DNA from: Cohnella thailandensis
GTDB lineage: Bacteria; Bacillota; Bacilli; Paenibacillales; Paenibacillaceae
NCBI RefSeq assembly: GCF_014212135.1
Contig: NZ_JACJVQ010000005.1
Coordinates: 449,702 to 513,701, forward strand
Length of the DNA stretch: 64,000 nt
Direction: 5' to 3'
Shown in pieces: positions 54,986 through 63,859 of the stretch. Within the stretch, counting starts at the first letter, position 1; the number at the start of each line of letters is the position of its first letter. Below the pieces are notes generated by a model, which saw only the letters and a program-made list of their open reading frames with translations, ran no database searches and was not told the origin of the DNA. The position numbers and the translations under genes were made by a program.

Positions 54986-55603
54986 ATGAAAATCAAATCC
55001 AGCGAGTTTGTCATCAGCGCGGTAAGTCCGAAGCAGTATCCGGACGAAGGCCTGCCGGAGATCGCTCTGGCAGGCCGGTCGAACGTGGGCAAATCCTCGC
55101 TGATCAACAAAATGCTGCTGCGCAAGAACCTGGCCCGGACAAGTTCCCAGCCGGGGAAGACGCAGCAGCTCAACTATTACCGCATCAATGAAGAGCTGTT
55201 CTTCGTGGACGTTCCCGGTTACGGCTACGCGAAGGTATCCAAGTCGGAGCGGGAAGCTTGGGGTCGTATGATCGAGAAGTACATGACGGAGCGCGAGCCG
55301 CTGAGGCTCGTGCTTCAGCTTGTCGATCTGAGGCATCCGCCGACCGCGCTGGACGTCTCGATGTACGAATGGCTGTCCCACTACGATATTCCGATATGCG
55401 TCGTGGGTACGAAAGCGGACAAGCTTACGAAGAATCAGATGCCGAAGCATGCCAAGATCGTGCGGGAGACGCTGGGCATGCCCAAGAGTCAGCCGCTTGT
55501 CCTTTTCTCCTCGGAAACGGGCATGGGAAGGGACGAATTATGGAGCATTATCGAGCAAGCGGCAGATTTGAGCCGTGAAACCCCCGCGGAAACCGCAGAA
55601 TGA
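54986..55603 (+). CDS. engB: Ribosome-biogenesis GTPase EngB (YsxC)
   Basis: This 205-aa GTPase has G1 [17 protein letters not shown], the G2 Thr in [14 protein letters not shown]3 [14 protein letters not shown]4 [12 protein letters not shown], and a short C-terminal tail. It acts in late assembly of the 50S subunit. It is coupled closely to lon (18-bp gap, with a ribosome binding site about 12 nt before the ATG), matching the lon-ysxC operon of B. subtilis. Confidence 0.96.
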   Translation: MKIKSSEFVISAVSPKQYPDEGLPEIALAGRSNVGKSSLINKMLLRKNLARTSSQPGKTQQLNYYRINEELFFVDVPGYGYAKVSKSEREAWGRMIEKYMTEREPLRLVLQLVDLRHPPTALDVSMYEWLSHYDIPICVVGTKADKLTKNQMPKHAKIVRETLGMPKSQPLVLFSSETGMGRDELWSIIEQAADLSRETPAETAE

Positions 55604-55657
55604 CCCGCAGGAAAGCGAGGATAACGGTTAATTGCTCGAGGAAAATCAGGGAGAATT

Positions 55658-55687
55658 CGATTTTTAAGCGTTTATCCTTAAAAATCG
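55658..55687. other. Perfect AT-rich 11-bp inverted repeat
   Basis: CGATTTTTAAG and CTTAAAAATCG flank an 8-nt loop downstream of engB. No U-run follows. It could be a protein-binding palindrome or an RNA-processing hairpin. Confidence 0.5.
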
Positions 55688-55783
55688 CGGCTCGGGGGCA
55701 AGAAACGTTCTTGGAATTATCGTATAATTATGAGGAATCAAACGATAAAACCCTGTAGCAAATGGAATTGAGGAGATTTTTTT

Positions 55784-56374
55784 ATGGCTGAGCGAGTGGC
55801 CACGGAGTATATCAACGCGAACCTGAAGCTAACGGAAGCCGAAATGCCCGCTCTCTTCGCCCTGAGCGAGTCCCAGCAATTGCGCTTGCAAGTGTTCGTA
55901 TTGGATACGGGGAATCACGAGCTGGTTCTCCAAGACGACACCGAAGGAGAATCGCTGCGCTTGAACTTCGAGCGTGTGGACGGAATGTACGTATGCGTCC
56001 TGTCCTGCCGAGTCTTCAAGCCGAAGCTGACGGGATTCCTTCGCAAGCTCGTATCGACCTTTAAGGGAGATGCGGTCGTCAATCGAATTTATACCGGCTT
56101 TACGATGGTCTACCATTATATTCAAGGCAAGGTCGTTCGGATCGCGGAATGCAAAGGGGATGCGGTTCGCACCGTATTCGAGCAACGCAACGCGCTCGGC
56201 CTGATGGAAGAGCAATTCAAACGCCGCAACGTGGAGCAAGAGATCGGAATCGTTCGCGGGGCGGTCAACGAGCTGCTGGATAGGCGGAATCAAGCCGGCT
56301 CGGCTCAAGAGATCGACGAGATCGACGAGCGGTTGAAGCATCACAGCCGGCTGCTGTTCGCCCTTGAAGCTTAA
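55784..56374 (+). CDS. Conserved protein of unknown function
   Basis: This 196-aa soluble protein has an alpha/beta first half (LRLQVFVLDTGNHELVLQDD; YVCVLSCRVFKPKLTGFLRK) and a helical C-terminal third (VRGAVNELLDRRNQAGSAQE). No known catalytic motif is seen. Similar lone genes occur in Paenibacillaceae genomes, as far as I recall, without assigned function. GAGGAG lies 9-10 nt before the ATG. It is monocistronic, between a palindrome and a terminator. Confidence 0.68.
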   Translation: MAERVATEYINANLKLTEAEMPALFALSESQQLRLQVFVLDTGNHELVLQDDTEGESLRLNFERVDGMYVCVLSCRVFKPKLTGFLRKLVSTFKGDAVVNRIYTGFTMVYHYIQGKVVRIAECKGDAVRTVFEQRNALGLMEEQFKRRNVEQEIGIVRGAVNELLDRRNQAGSAQEIDEIDERLKHHSRLLFALEA

Positions 56375-56391
56375 GCCTATATTTATGGAAT

Positions 56392-56430
56392 GGAAGCCTG
56401 CCCGAATCGACGGGCGGGCTTCCGTTTGTT
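56392..56430 (+). terminator. Intrinsic terminator after the unknown gene
   Basis: GGAAGCCTGCCCG pairs with CGGGCGGGCTTCC (one mismatch) around a 6-nt loop, then GTTTGTT. Confidence 0.82.
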
Positions 56431-56468
56431 AACGGCGGATTATATGTGATAATGCCTGAAAAAAGGGG

Positions 56469-56644
56469 TTGCAAATCGGGCTGAGAGATGTTATTTTTAT
56501 TGTCGTTGACAACACAATAGGAACCAGGATTCACTCAGGAACGGATTGCGATGAGAATGCAAATTCCCTCGAGAAGTGAATGACGTAGGTCCTAGCGGAT
56601 GAAATCAGTTACACATTTTATTCCTAGGAAGGGGGAACCGAAAG
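56469..56644 (+). promoter_or_regulatory. Putative promoter and long leader of speD
   Basis: TTGCAA and TATTTT have a 17-nt spacer (56469-56497) and leave a leader of about 140 nt before speD. No known riboswitch class was recognised in it. Confidence 0.35.
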
Positions 56645-57043
56645 GTGGAATACTCGACTTTCGGACGACACGTTGCGGTTGATACTTGGGGGGTCGATTT
56701 TGACCTGCTGAACGACGCAGAAGTCCTGCAATCGCACATGGTTGAAGCAGCTGAAGCTTGCGGCGCGACCGTACTCTCGGTTCAAGCCAAGCAATTCGAG
56801 CCGCAAGGCGCAACGGTTCTCGTCATGCTGTCGGAAAGCCATCTCTCCATTCACACGTATCCTGAAAGAGGCTTCGCCGCAATCGATTGCTATACGTGCG
56901 GCGAGACGGTTGATCCCCAACTCGCGATCGACTACTTGGTTAGCGTGCTTAAACCGACTAGCGCTCATGCCAAGAAGCTTGTGCGCGGCCTCGGGGAAAT
57001 GAAGGTCGAAGATCCGGACATGAAGCTGGTCGAGTTGGTCTGA
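56645..57043 (+). CDS. speD: S-adenosylmethionine decarboxylase proenzyme
   Basis: This 132-aa pyruvoyl enzyme supplies decarboxylated SAM for spermidine. The self-cleavage site is the Glu-Ser in LSESHLSIHTYPERG, the Ser becoming the pyruvoyl group. FAAIDCYTCGETVDP contains the proton-donor Cys. The length is normal for the class 1B bacterial form. It starts at GTG 56645, after GAAGGGGG. No spermidine synthase gene (speE) is nearby. Confidence 0.95.
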   Translation: MEYSTFGRHVAVDTWGVDFDLLNDAEVLQSHMVEAAEACGATVLSVQAKQFEPQGATVLVMLSESHLSIHTYPERGFAAIDCYTCGETVDPQLAIDYLVSVLKPTSAHAKKLVRGLGEMKVEDPDMKLVELV

Positions 57044-57072
57044 TCCAGCCTTATTGAAGCAGCGAATCAAAC

Positions 57073-57102
57073 AAGCCATGGGGATTTCCTATGGCTTTTT
57101 AT
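57073..57102 (+). terminator. Intrinsic terminator after speD
   Basis: AAGCCAT pairs with ATGGCTT, with partial inner pairing, followed by a T5 run. Confidence 0.8.
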
Positions 57103-57219
57103 AATGCGGTTCGAGCCGCGTTTCGAATAGGATTTGCCTATCTCGACAACAATAGGTAAAATACGGGAGCCGGCGTTCGCAAACTTTTCATAAAACCTTC
57201 ATGACGCGCGCGGCAACTA

Positions 57220-57228
57220 TGCTATAAT
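57220..57228 (+). promoter_or_regulatory. Extended -10 promoter of the hem operon
   Basis: TGC-TATAAT is a perfect extended -10 about 50 nt upstream of hemA. The -35 is poor. Confidence 0.6.
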
Positions 57229-57278
57229 AAAGAAAGTGATTTGCTTGCGCGCAGCTACTCTTACGGAAAGGCAGGTGA

Positions 57279-58694
57279 ATGTCCTTGCATTTGATCGTGG
57301 TCGGCTTGAATTACCGAACGGCGCCCGTCGAAGTCCGGGAGAAGTTCGCGTTATCGGAGCAGGACCTTCCTCAAGCGCTGAAGGCACTGAAGCGCACGAT
57401 GGGCATTCTCGAAGGAGTCATCGTGGCTACCTGCAACCGTACGGAGATTTATGCTGTCGTCGACCGGCATACTTTGTGCGGACATTTTATTCGCTCCTTC
57501 ATGGAGCAATGGTTTAACGTTCCCCGGATGGAATTCAATCCTTATTTGTTCATGTACGAGGACGACCGAGCGATCGATCATCTGTTCAAGGTCGCCTGCG
57601 GCCTCGATTCCATGGTGATCGGCGAGACGCAGATTCTCGGACAAGTGAAGGACGCGTTCCTGCTGGCCCAACAGCAAGGGGCGACCGGCACGTTGTTCAA
57701 TAAGCTGTTTAAGCAAGCCATTACCGTGGCCAAGAGAGCCCACAGCGAGACGTCGATCGGCGAGAGCGCCGTCTCCGTCAGCTATGCGGCCGTCGAGCTC
57801 GGCAAACGGATCTTCGGACGGTTCGACAACAAGAAGGTCATGATTCTCGGCGCGGGGAAGATGAGCGAGCTGACGGCCCGCCACCTCAGCTCGAACGGAG
57901 CCAAAGAGGTTTGGGTCGTCAACCGCACGTTCTCCCGGGCGGTAGAGCTGGCGGACAAGTTTGACGGGCTGGCCGTACCGCTCGACGACGCGATGGAGAG
58001 GCTGCGGGAAGCCGACATCATCATCAGCAGCACCGGCGCGAATCGCTATATGCTGGATAAGGACAGCGTCGAGAAAGCGATGCTGAAGCGGAAGGGCAAA
58101 CCGATGTTCTTGATCGATATCGCCGTTCCGCGCGACATCGACCCGGCGATCGCCGGCCTGCCGAACGTGTATCTCTACGATATCGACGATCTGGAGGGAA
58201 TCGTGGAGACGAACATTATGAAGCGCAAGCAGGAAGCGGCCCTTATCGAGTCTATGATCGGCGAAGAGAGAGAGGCTTACCGCCAGTGGTACGCGACGCT
58301 GGGCGTGGCTCCGCTCATTCGCGGCTTGCAGGAGAAGACGGCTTCCGTTCACGAACGAACGATGGAAAGCCTGCTTCGCAAGCTGCCTGAACTGGACGAA
58401 CATCAGATCAAGGTGATCGGCAAGCTGACCAAGAGCATGCTTAATCAAGTCATTCACGATCCGATCCTGAAGGTCAAGGAGATGTCCGCGGAGAAGCGCG
58501 GGGAAGCCGTCATGGAGACCTTCACCGAGCTGTTCGGCTTGGAAGAGGACGTCGAACGTCTGAAGGCGGAGATGAATGCGCAGGAGAAAGCCCGCACGGC
58601 CGGCAACCCCGCGAGCAAAGAAGCGAAGCCTGGCGAGAAGCCGACTTCCGGCGCCGCCTCCTTGCTCTCCCAGTTAGCCGGAGCGCTTCGCTGA
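57279..58694 (+). CDS. hemA: Glutamyl-tRNA reductase
   Basis: This 471-aa enzyme makes glutamate-1-semialdehyde, the committed step of tetrapyrrole synthesis. The active-site Cys is in VIVATCNRTEIYAV, and FKVACGLDSMVIGETQILGQ is the substrate site. The NADPH domain begins KVMILGAGKMSELTARHL, and the helical dimerisation domain ends in a Pro/Lys/Gly tail longer than in B. subtilis. AGGTGA is close to ATG 57279; TTG 57285 is an alternative start. It is the first gene of a six-gene operon; hemL is not in the window. Confidence 0.96.
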   Translation: MSLHLIVVGLNYRTAPVEVREKFALSEQDLPQALKALKRTMGILEGVIVATCNRTEIYAVVDRHTLCGHFIRSFMEQWFNVPRMEFNPYLFMYEDDRAIDHLFKVACGLDSMVIGETQILGQVKDAFLLAQQQGATGTLFNKLFKQAITVAKRAHSETSIGESAVSVSYAAVELGKRIFGRFDNKKVMILGAGKMSELTARHLSSNGAKEVWVVNRTFSRAVELADKFDGLAVPLDDAMERLREADIIISSTGANRYMLDKDSVEKAMLKRKGKPMFLIDIAVPRDIDPAIAGLPNVYLYDIDDLEGIVETNIMKRKQEAALIESMIGEEREAYRQWYATLGVAPLIRGLQEKTASVHERTMESLLRKLPELDEHQIKVIGKLTKSMLNQVIHDPILKVKEMSAEKRGEAVMETFTELFGLEEDVERLKAEMNAQEKARTAGNPASKEAKPGEKPTSGAASLLSQLAGALR

Positions 58695-58740
58695 ATGAAG
58701 CGTCTGACATCCCGTGAAGGGACACGGGAGGGACTCTCGA

Positions 58741-59565
58741 ATGCTGACGAACGATTGGTTAACCGATGCCGTATTGTATATTTATGCCCTGAGCCTGCTG
58801 TTTTTCGTCTCCGACGTTGCCTATGGCAACCGGAGCGGAAGACGGATAGGAACAGGGCTGCTTGTTTTCGCCTGGATCCTTCAGACGTTCTTCCTGCTCG
58901 ATCTGCTTATCCGGCATCTGGACAACCCGGACGTCACGTTTCGGGAATACGTCTTCTTCGTTTCTTGGATTCTGTTATCGGTATCGTTCGTTATCGACCT
59001 CTTCTTCAAGGCGCAAATTCTCGTGCTGCTCGTCAACGTCGTTGCGTTCGCGGTGTTCCTGGTCAATCTGCTGGGACGGACGCAGAGAAGCGGGGCGTCG
59101 CTGGCATCGGGCGAAGTGGCTCACCGGCTGATGATCATCCACGTGGCCTTGATTACGCTGGCTTTCGTAGTGCTGACGATATCGGCCTTGCTGGCCGGCA
59201 TGCACTTGTTCCTGAACGAGCGGCTTAAGAAGAAGAGGTTCGGGACCATCCTTACGAAAATGCCGAGCCTGGAGACGCTGGACAAGTTCATCTTCCACTC
59301 GAGCATTGTCGGCGTCCCGCTGCTGCTGCTCTCCTTGTCCACGGGGACGGCGGCCTTCCTGCTGGAGGAACGTTACTCCCGGATCTTCGATCTTAGGGTG
59401 CTGCTGTCTTTCGCGGCCGTGGCCATGTATATCCTGTACCTCGTTCGCAAGGGAACCAATCCCAATATCGGCACGAAGGGGGCGCGCTGGAATCTGTACG
59501 GCTACCTGCTGCTCATCGTCGGCTTCTTCGCGAGCTCGCTGTCCGATTTCCACAATTGGCTGTAG
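58741..59565 (+). CDS. hemX: HemX-like membrane protein (CcsA family fold)
   Basis: This 274-aa protein has eight hydrophobic segments, including WLTDAVLYIYALSLLFFVSD and HVALITLAFVVLTISALLAG. A conserved His region and the late RVLLSFAAVAMYILYLVRKG follow. It is related to CcsA cytochrome c assembly proteins. In B. subtilis HemX lowers the amount of HemA protein, so it is probably a membrane-bound regulator of the pathway. The start at 58741 follows GGGAGGGA. Confidence 0.88.
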   Translation: MLTNDWLTDAVLYIYALSLLFFVSDVAYGNRSGRRIGTGLLVFAWILQTFFLLDLLIRHLDNPDVTFREYVFFVSWILLSVSFVIDLFFKAQILVLLVNVVAFAVFLVNLLGRTQRSGASLASGEVAHRLMIIHVALITLAFVVLTISALLAGMHLFLNERLKKKRFGTILTKMPSLETLDKFIFHSSIVGVPLLLLSLSTGTAAFLLEERYSRIFDLRVLLSFAAVAMYILYLVRKGTNPNIGTKGARWNLYGYLLLIVGFFASSLSDFHNWL

Positions 59566-59583
59566 GCAAAAGGAGTGGGAGAT

Positions 59584-60249
59584 ATGGCATCCGGTTATCC
59601 GGTCGTGCTGAGCTTGGCGAATCGGTTATGCGTCGTTGCGGGAGGCGGCTCGGTCGCGGAGAGGAAGGCGGCCGGCTTGCTGGAGGCGGGGGCGAACGTT
59701 CACGTCATCGCGCCGAGGTTGACGCCGCGGCTTAAGGAATGGGGCGCCGCCGGCAAGCTTAGAGCGACCGAACGAGCGATCGAGGCGGACGATCTGGAAG
59801 GCGCGGCGCTGCTGTTCGCGGCAACGGACAGGCCGGACGTCAACCGTTCCATCGCGGAGGAAGCCAGGGCTCGGGGGATTCCGGTGAATCTGGCCGACCA
59901 AGGCGAAGCCGGAGACTTCGTTACGCCGGCGGTCGTTCGCCGGGGGCGGCTCGTCTTCGCCGTGAGCGCTTCGGGAGCGGGCCCGGCGTTCGCGGCCCGG
60001 CTCGCCGCGGAGCTGTCGGAGCGCTACGGGGAAGAGTACGAATCGCTGGCGGAGCAGCTCTACAAGCTTCGCCGCGCGGCGCTCTCGTCCGTGAGCGACC
60101 CGGCGGAGCGAAGGAAGCTGCTGCAAGCATCCGCCTCCGACGCGGCTCTCGAGCTGTGGAAGAAGTGTCCGGAAGATTCAGCGGGGGAGGTCCTTCTCTC
60201 CAAGCTAAAAGAATTGGCAAGAGATAGGCACGATCAAGACTTATCTTGA
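59584..60249 (+). CDS. Precorrin-2 dehydrogenase / sirohydrochlorin ferrochelatase domain protein
   Basis: This 221-aa protein corresponds to the N-terminal half of CysG (Met8p/SirC-like). It has the NAD-binding motif [40 protein letters not shown], the family's [20 protein letters not shown], and [20 protein letters not shown]. It oxidises precorrin-2 to sirohydrochlorin and may insert iron. It has a C-terminal helical extension. AAAGGAG precedes ATG 59584. It sits within the heme genes, linking siroheme synthesis to them. Confidence 0.9.
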   Translation: MASGYPVVLSLANRLCVVAGGGSVAERKAAGLLEAGANVHVIAPRLTPRLKEWGAAGKLRATERAIEADDLEGAALLFAATDRPDVNRSIAEEARARGIPVNLADQGEAGDFVTPAVVRRGRLVFAVSASGAGPAFAARLAAELSERYGEEYESLAEQLYKLRRAALSSVSDPAERRKLLQASASDAALELWKKCPEDSAGEVLLSKLKELARDRHDQDLS

Positions 60250-60314
60250 CTCAAGAACGGCGGCGGAGCTATTGCATTGCCGGCGATCATATACACCACT
60301 TACAGGAGGACGCC

Positions 60315-61253
60315 ATGCGTACCATTATCGTAGGAAGCCGCCAGAGCGCGCTTGCCATGACCCAGACCGGGCAGACGATCGACCGAATGAAGGAAGCCTG
60401 CGCGGCCGCGGGACTGGATTACCGATTCGAAGTGAAGCCGATCGTTACGCGCGGCGACCGCATTCTGGACGTGACGCTGTCCAAGGTAGGAGGCAAGGGA
60501 CTGTTCGTCAAGGAGATCGAACAGGCTTTGCTCGAAGGAGAGATAGACTGCGCTATTCATAGCATGAAGGATATGCCGTTCGATCTTCCGGAAGGGCTGA
60601 CCATCGGGGCGGTTCCCAAGCGGGAGGATCCCCGCGACGTCTTGATCAGCTTGCATTCCTATACCCTCCGGAATCTGCCTCAAGGCGCCAAGGTGGGAAC
60701 GAGCAGCCTGCGCCGCGGCGCGCAGCTGAAGGCCAAACGCCCCGATCTTCGGATCGAATCGCTGCGCGGCAATATCGATACCCGGCTTAAGAAGCTCGAG
60801 ACGGAAGGCTTCGACGCGATCCTGCTCGCCGCGGCGGGAATGCGCCGGATGGGCTGGGGAGACCGGATCACGGCGTTCATCGAGCCGGAGGACTGCCTGC
60901 CCGCCGTCGGACAAGGCGCCCTCGCCATCGAATGCCGCGAGAACGATTCCGAGGTCATGGCCATGCTCGCGCTGCTCAACGATCCGAAGACGGAGCGCGC
61001 GGTTCGCGCGGAACGCCGCTTCCTGGGCTTGCTGAACGGAGGCTGCCAGGTGCCGATCGGCGCCTATGCCGAAGCCGAATCGGGAGAGGAGCAATCGACG
61101 GTCAGGCTGACGGCGATGGTCGCTTCTCCGGACGGCGCGACCGTGCTGCGGACGGAAGCGGCAGGTACCGACCCGCTGGAGGTCGGAAGCCGGGCGGCTA
61201 GGGAGTTGCTGGCGCGAGGCGCCGGCCGAATTCTGGACGAAGCGAGGGAGTAG
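60315..61253 (+). CDS. hemC: Hydroxymethylbilane synthase (porphobilinogen deaminase)
   Basis: This 312-aa enzyme polymerises four porphobilinogen units. It has [20 protein letters not shown], the catalytic Asp region [11 protein letters not shown]-like (here [17 protein letters not shown]), [16 protein letters not shown] and the dipyrromethane-attachment Cys in [16 protein letters not shown] 60315 follows AGGAGG; the frame from 60246 is too long. The next gene starts 3 bp after the stop. Confidence 0.96.
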   Translation: MRTIIVGSRQSALAMTQTGQTIDRMKEACAAAGLDYRFEVKPIVTRGDRILDVTLSKVGGKGLFVKEIEQALLEGEIDCAIHSMKDMPFDLPEGLTIGAVPKREDPRDVLISLHSYTLRNLPQGAKVGTSSLRRGAQLKAKRPDLRIESLRGNIDTRLKKLETEGFDAILLAAAGMRRMGWGDRITAFIEPEDCLPAVGQGALAIECRENDSEVMAMLALLNDPKTERAVRAERRFLGLLNGGCQVPIGAYAEAESGEEQSTVRLTAMVASPDGATVLRTEAAGTDPLEVGSRAARELLARGAGRILDEARE

Positions 61254-61256
61254 CCG

Positions 61257-62789
61257 ATGCCTGTTGGCAAAGTATATTTGGTAGGGGCGGGTCCCGGAGA
61301 TCCGAAGCTGATCACGGTGCGAGGGCTTGAAGCCCTCCAGCGCTCCGAGGTCGTCGTCTACGACCGGCTGGCGGGGCCGCAGCTTCTGAGCCGGATTCCG
61401 GATCATGTCGAGAGAATTTACGTCGGCAAGCGGCCCGACCGGCACACGATGAAGCAGGAGGAGATCAATCATCTGCTGGTCGATCTGGCTCTGCAAGGCA
61501 AGACGGTCTGCCGCCTCAAGGGAGGAGATCCGACCGTCTTCGGGCGGGTCGGCGAAGAAGCGGGCCTGCTTAAGCAGAACGGGATCGCCTATGAGATCGT
61601 TCCGGGAATTACCTCCGCGATCGCCGTGCCGGCCTATGCCGGGATTCCGGTCACCCATCGCGAGCTGGCTTCCTCGTTCTCCGTCGTTACGGGGCATGAG
61701 AGCCCGGACAAGCTGGACCGTTCCATCCATTGGGATAAAGTGACCAACGCGACGGGGACGCTGCTCTTCCTGATGGGCGTAGCCAAGATCGGCTATATCA
61801 GCGAGCAGCTGATCAAGCACGGGCGGCCGCCCGAGACGCCGGTGGCGCTTGTCCGGTGGGGCACGAGAGCGGAGCAGGCGACGCTGGTCGGGACGCTTCA
61901 AGACATCGAGAAGAAGGTTCGGGAGGCGAACTTCCAGCCGCCTGCCGTCATCGTCGTCGGCGATGTGGTCAAGCAGCGGGAAGAATTGCAGTGGATCGAG
62001 AGCAAGCCGCTGTTCGGCCGCCGAATTCTCGTCACTCGCGCCCGTTCCCAAGCGAGCGAGCTTGCGGACCGCATCGACGAGCTCGGAGGCGAGCCTTACG
62101 AATTCCCGGTGATCGAGACCCGGCTCCCGGATCGACCGGAGACCGTTGAAGCCATCCGAACCGCGATAAGCGAAGCGGAGTCCTACGATTGGGTCATTCT
62201 GACCAGCGTCAACGGAGTCGAGTTTTTCTTCCGGTGGCTGGAGCTGACCGGCACCGATATTCGCCGCTTCCACCGGGCCGAATTCGCGGCCGTCGGTCCG
62301 AAGACGGCGGAGGCTCTGAGGAAAAGAGGAATCGTCCCGTCCGCCTTGCCGGAGAGGTTCCGTGCGGAGAGCTTGCTGGATAGCTTGGGAGAACGAGTGA
62401 AGGCGGGGCAGAAAGCGCTGCTTCCGCGCGGAGATTTGGCTCGCGAGCTCCTTCCGAGAGAACTCGAAGCCCTTGGCGTGGAATCCGTCTCCCTGGACGT
62501 CTACGAGACGGTACCGGCGGGACGGAAGGACGAGTTCCTTCTGGAGATGCTCCAAGAGGGCGGAATTCACGCGATTACTTTTACCAGCTCCTCTACCGTT
62601 ATCAACCTGCTGGCGGCGCTGCGGGAGATGGGAGTGGAAGAGCCGGCCGAACTGCTTGCCGGGACAAAGATCGCCTGCATCGGGCCCGTTACGGCCAAGA
62701 CGGCGGAGGAGAACGGGCTGGCGGTTACCGTCCGCGCGGAGTCTTACACCCTTGACGGCCTTGTTCAGGCCCTTATCGAATACTGCTGA
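61257..62789 (+). CDS. Fused uroporphyrinogen-III C-methyltransferase and uroporphyrinogen-III synthase
   Basis: In this 510-aa fusion, residues 1 to about 250 are the SAM-dependent methyltransferase (CobA/SUMT). They have VYLVGAGPGDPKLITVRGLE, VCRLKGGDPTVFGRVGEEAG and YAGIPVTHRELASSFSVVTG. From about residue 258 comes HemD (RRILVTRARSQASELADRID to FTSSSTVINLLAALREMG). One chain therefore makes uroporphyrinogen III and then methylates it to precorrin-2 for siroheme. Such fusions are known in Clostridia and Paenibacillaceae. GAGGGAG precedes the ATG. Confidence 0.95.
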   Translation: MPVGKVYLVGAGPGDPKLITVRGLEALQRSEVVVYDRLAGPQLLSRIPDHVERIYVGKRPDRHTMKQEEINHLLVDLALQGKTVCRLKGGDPTVFGRVGEEAGLLKQNGIAYEIVPGITSAIAVPAYAGIPVTHRELASSFSVVTGHESPDKLDRSIHWDKVTNATGTLLFLMGVAKIGYISEQLIKHGRPPETPVALVRWGTRAEQATLVGTLQDIEKKVREANFQPPAVIVVGDVVKQREELQWIESKPLFGRRILVTRARSQASELADRIDELGGEPYEFPVIETRLPDRPETVEAIRTAISEAESYDWVILTSVNGVEFFFRWLELTGTDIRRFHRAEFAAVGPKTAEALRKRGIVPSALPERFRAESLLDSLGERVKAGQKALLPRGDLARELLPRELEALGVESVSLDVYETVPAGRKDEFLLEMLQEGGIHAITFTSSSTVINLLAALREMGVEEPAELLAGTKIACIGPVTAKTAEENGLAVTVRAESYTLDGLVQALIEYC

Positions 62790-62852
62790 TCAACCGGACT
62801 CATTTGTCGCTGCAAGGACTCGATTTACTAGATATTCAAGGAGATGAATGGC

Positions 62853-63839
62853 ATGAATTTTCCAACGGTTCGCCATCGCCGCTTGCGCAATTCCGCCGCG
62901 ATGCGCAGCTTGGTGCGCGAGAATTATTTGCACGTCAACGATCTGATCGCGCCGATCTTCGTCATCTACGGCGAAGGGGTCAAAAACGAGATTCCTTCCA
63001 TGCCGGGCGTCTATCAATGGTCGATCGACCGCCTGGAGGAAGAGGTTCGCGAGCTCGTGGAGGCGGGAATCCAAGCGGTGCTTCTGTTCGGGATTCCGGA
63101 GCATAAGGACAGCGTGGGATCGGGGGCATACGGAGAGGACGGAATCGTTCAGCAAGCGACCCGCAAGATCAAGGAGATCGCGCCGGAGCTGCTCGTTATC
63201 GCCGATACGTGCCTGTGCGAATTTACGGATCACGGCCACTGCGGAGTCGTACACCATAAGCCGAGAGAGGCCGTTGTCGACAACGACGAATCGCTCGAGC
63301 TGCTCGTCCGCACGGCCGTTTCTCAAGCGGAAGCCGGCGCCGACATCATCGCTCCGTCCAACATGATGGACGGCTTCGTCGCCGCTATTCGCGCGGGGCT
63401 GGACGAAGCCGGCTTCGAGCACATCCCGATTCTCTCGTACGCGGTGAAGTACTCGTCCGCCTATTACGGTCCTTTCCGCGAGGCGGCGCAATCGGCTCCG
63501 CAATTCGGGGATCGCAAAACCTACCAGATGGACCCGGCGAACGCCCGGGAGGCGCTTCGCGAAGCGCAATCCGATGTCGACGAGGGCGCGGATATGCTCA
63601 TGGTGAAGCCGGGACTCGCTTATTTGGATATTCTGAGGCTGCTGAAGGACAGATTCGATCTGCCGGTGGCCGTCTACAACGTCAGCGCGGAGTATTCGAT
63701 GGTCAAGGCGGCCGCTCTGCAGGGCTGGATCGACGAGCGCGCGATCGTGCTCGAGACGCTCACGGGCATGAAGCGGGCGGGAGCGGACATGATCATTACT
63801 TACCATGCGAAGGACGCGGCCCAATGGCTTAAGGCTTAA
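62853..63839 (+). CDS. hemB: Delta-aminolevulinic acid dehydratase (porphobilinogen synthase)
   Basis: This 328-aa zinc/magnesium enzyme condenses two ALA molecules. It has [20 protein letters not shown], the Cys-rich [16 protein letters not shown], which indicates a zinc-type site, the Schiff-base Lys regions [20 protein letters not shown] and [12 protein letters not shown], and [16 protein letters not shown] 62853 follows AAGGAG at 9 nt; ATG 62844 abuts it. It is the last gene of the visible operon; hemL does not follow on this strand. Confidence 0.96.
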   Translation: MNFPTVRHRRLRNSAAMRSLVRENYLHVNDLIAPIFVIYGEGVKNEIPSMPGVYQWSIDRLEEEVRELVEAGIQAVLLFGIPEHKDSVGSGAYGEDGIVQQATRKIKEIAPELLVIADTCLCEFTDHGHCGVVHHKPREAVVDNDESLELLVRTAVSQAEAGADIIAPSNMMDGFVAAIRAGLDEAGFEHIPILSYAVKYSSAYYGPFREAAQSAPQFGDRKTYQMDPANAREALREAQSDVDEGADMLMVKPGLAYLDILRLLKDRFDLPVAVYNVSAEYSMVKAAALQGWIDERAIVLETLTGMKRAGADMIITYHAKDAAQWLKA

Positions 63840-63859
63840 TCGTTAGAAGCTTCGATCGC

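Noticed and set aside
56460-56580. Possible TPP riboswitch upstream of speD (GGGCTGAGAG resembles the CTGAGA core)
   Set aside because: The conserved 3' half of the TPP aptamer and the flanking stem are missing, and the downstream gene is unrelated to thiamine.
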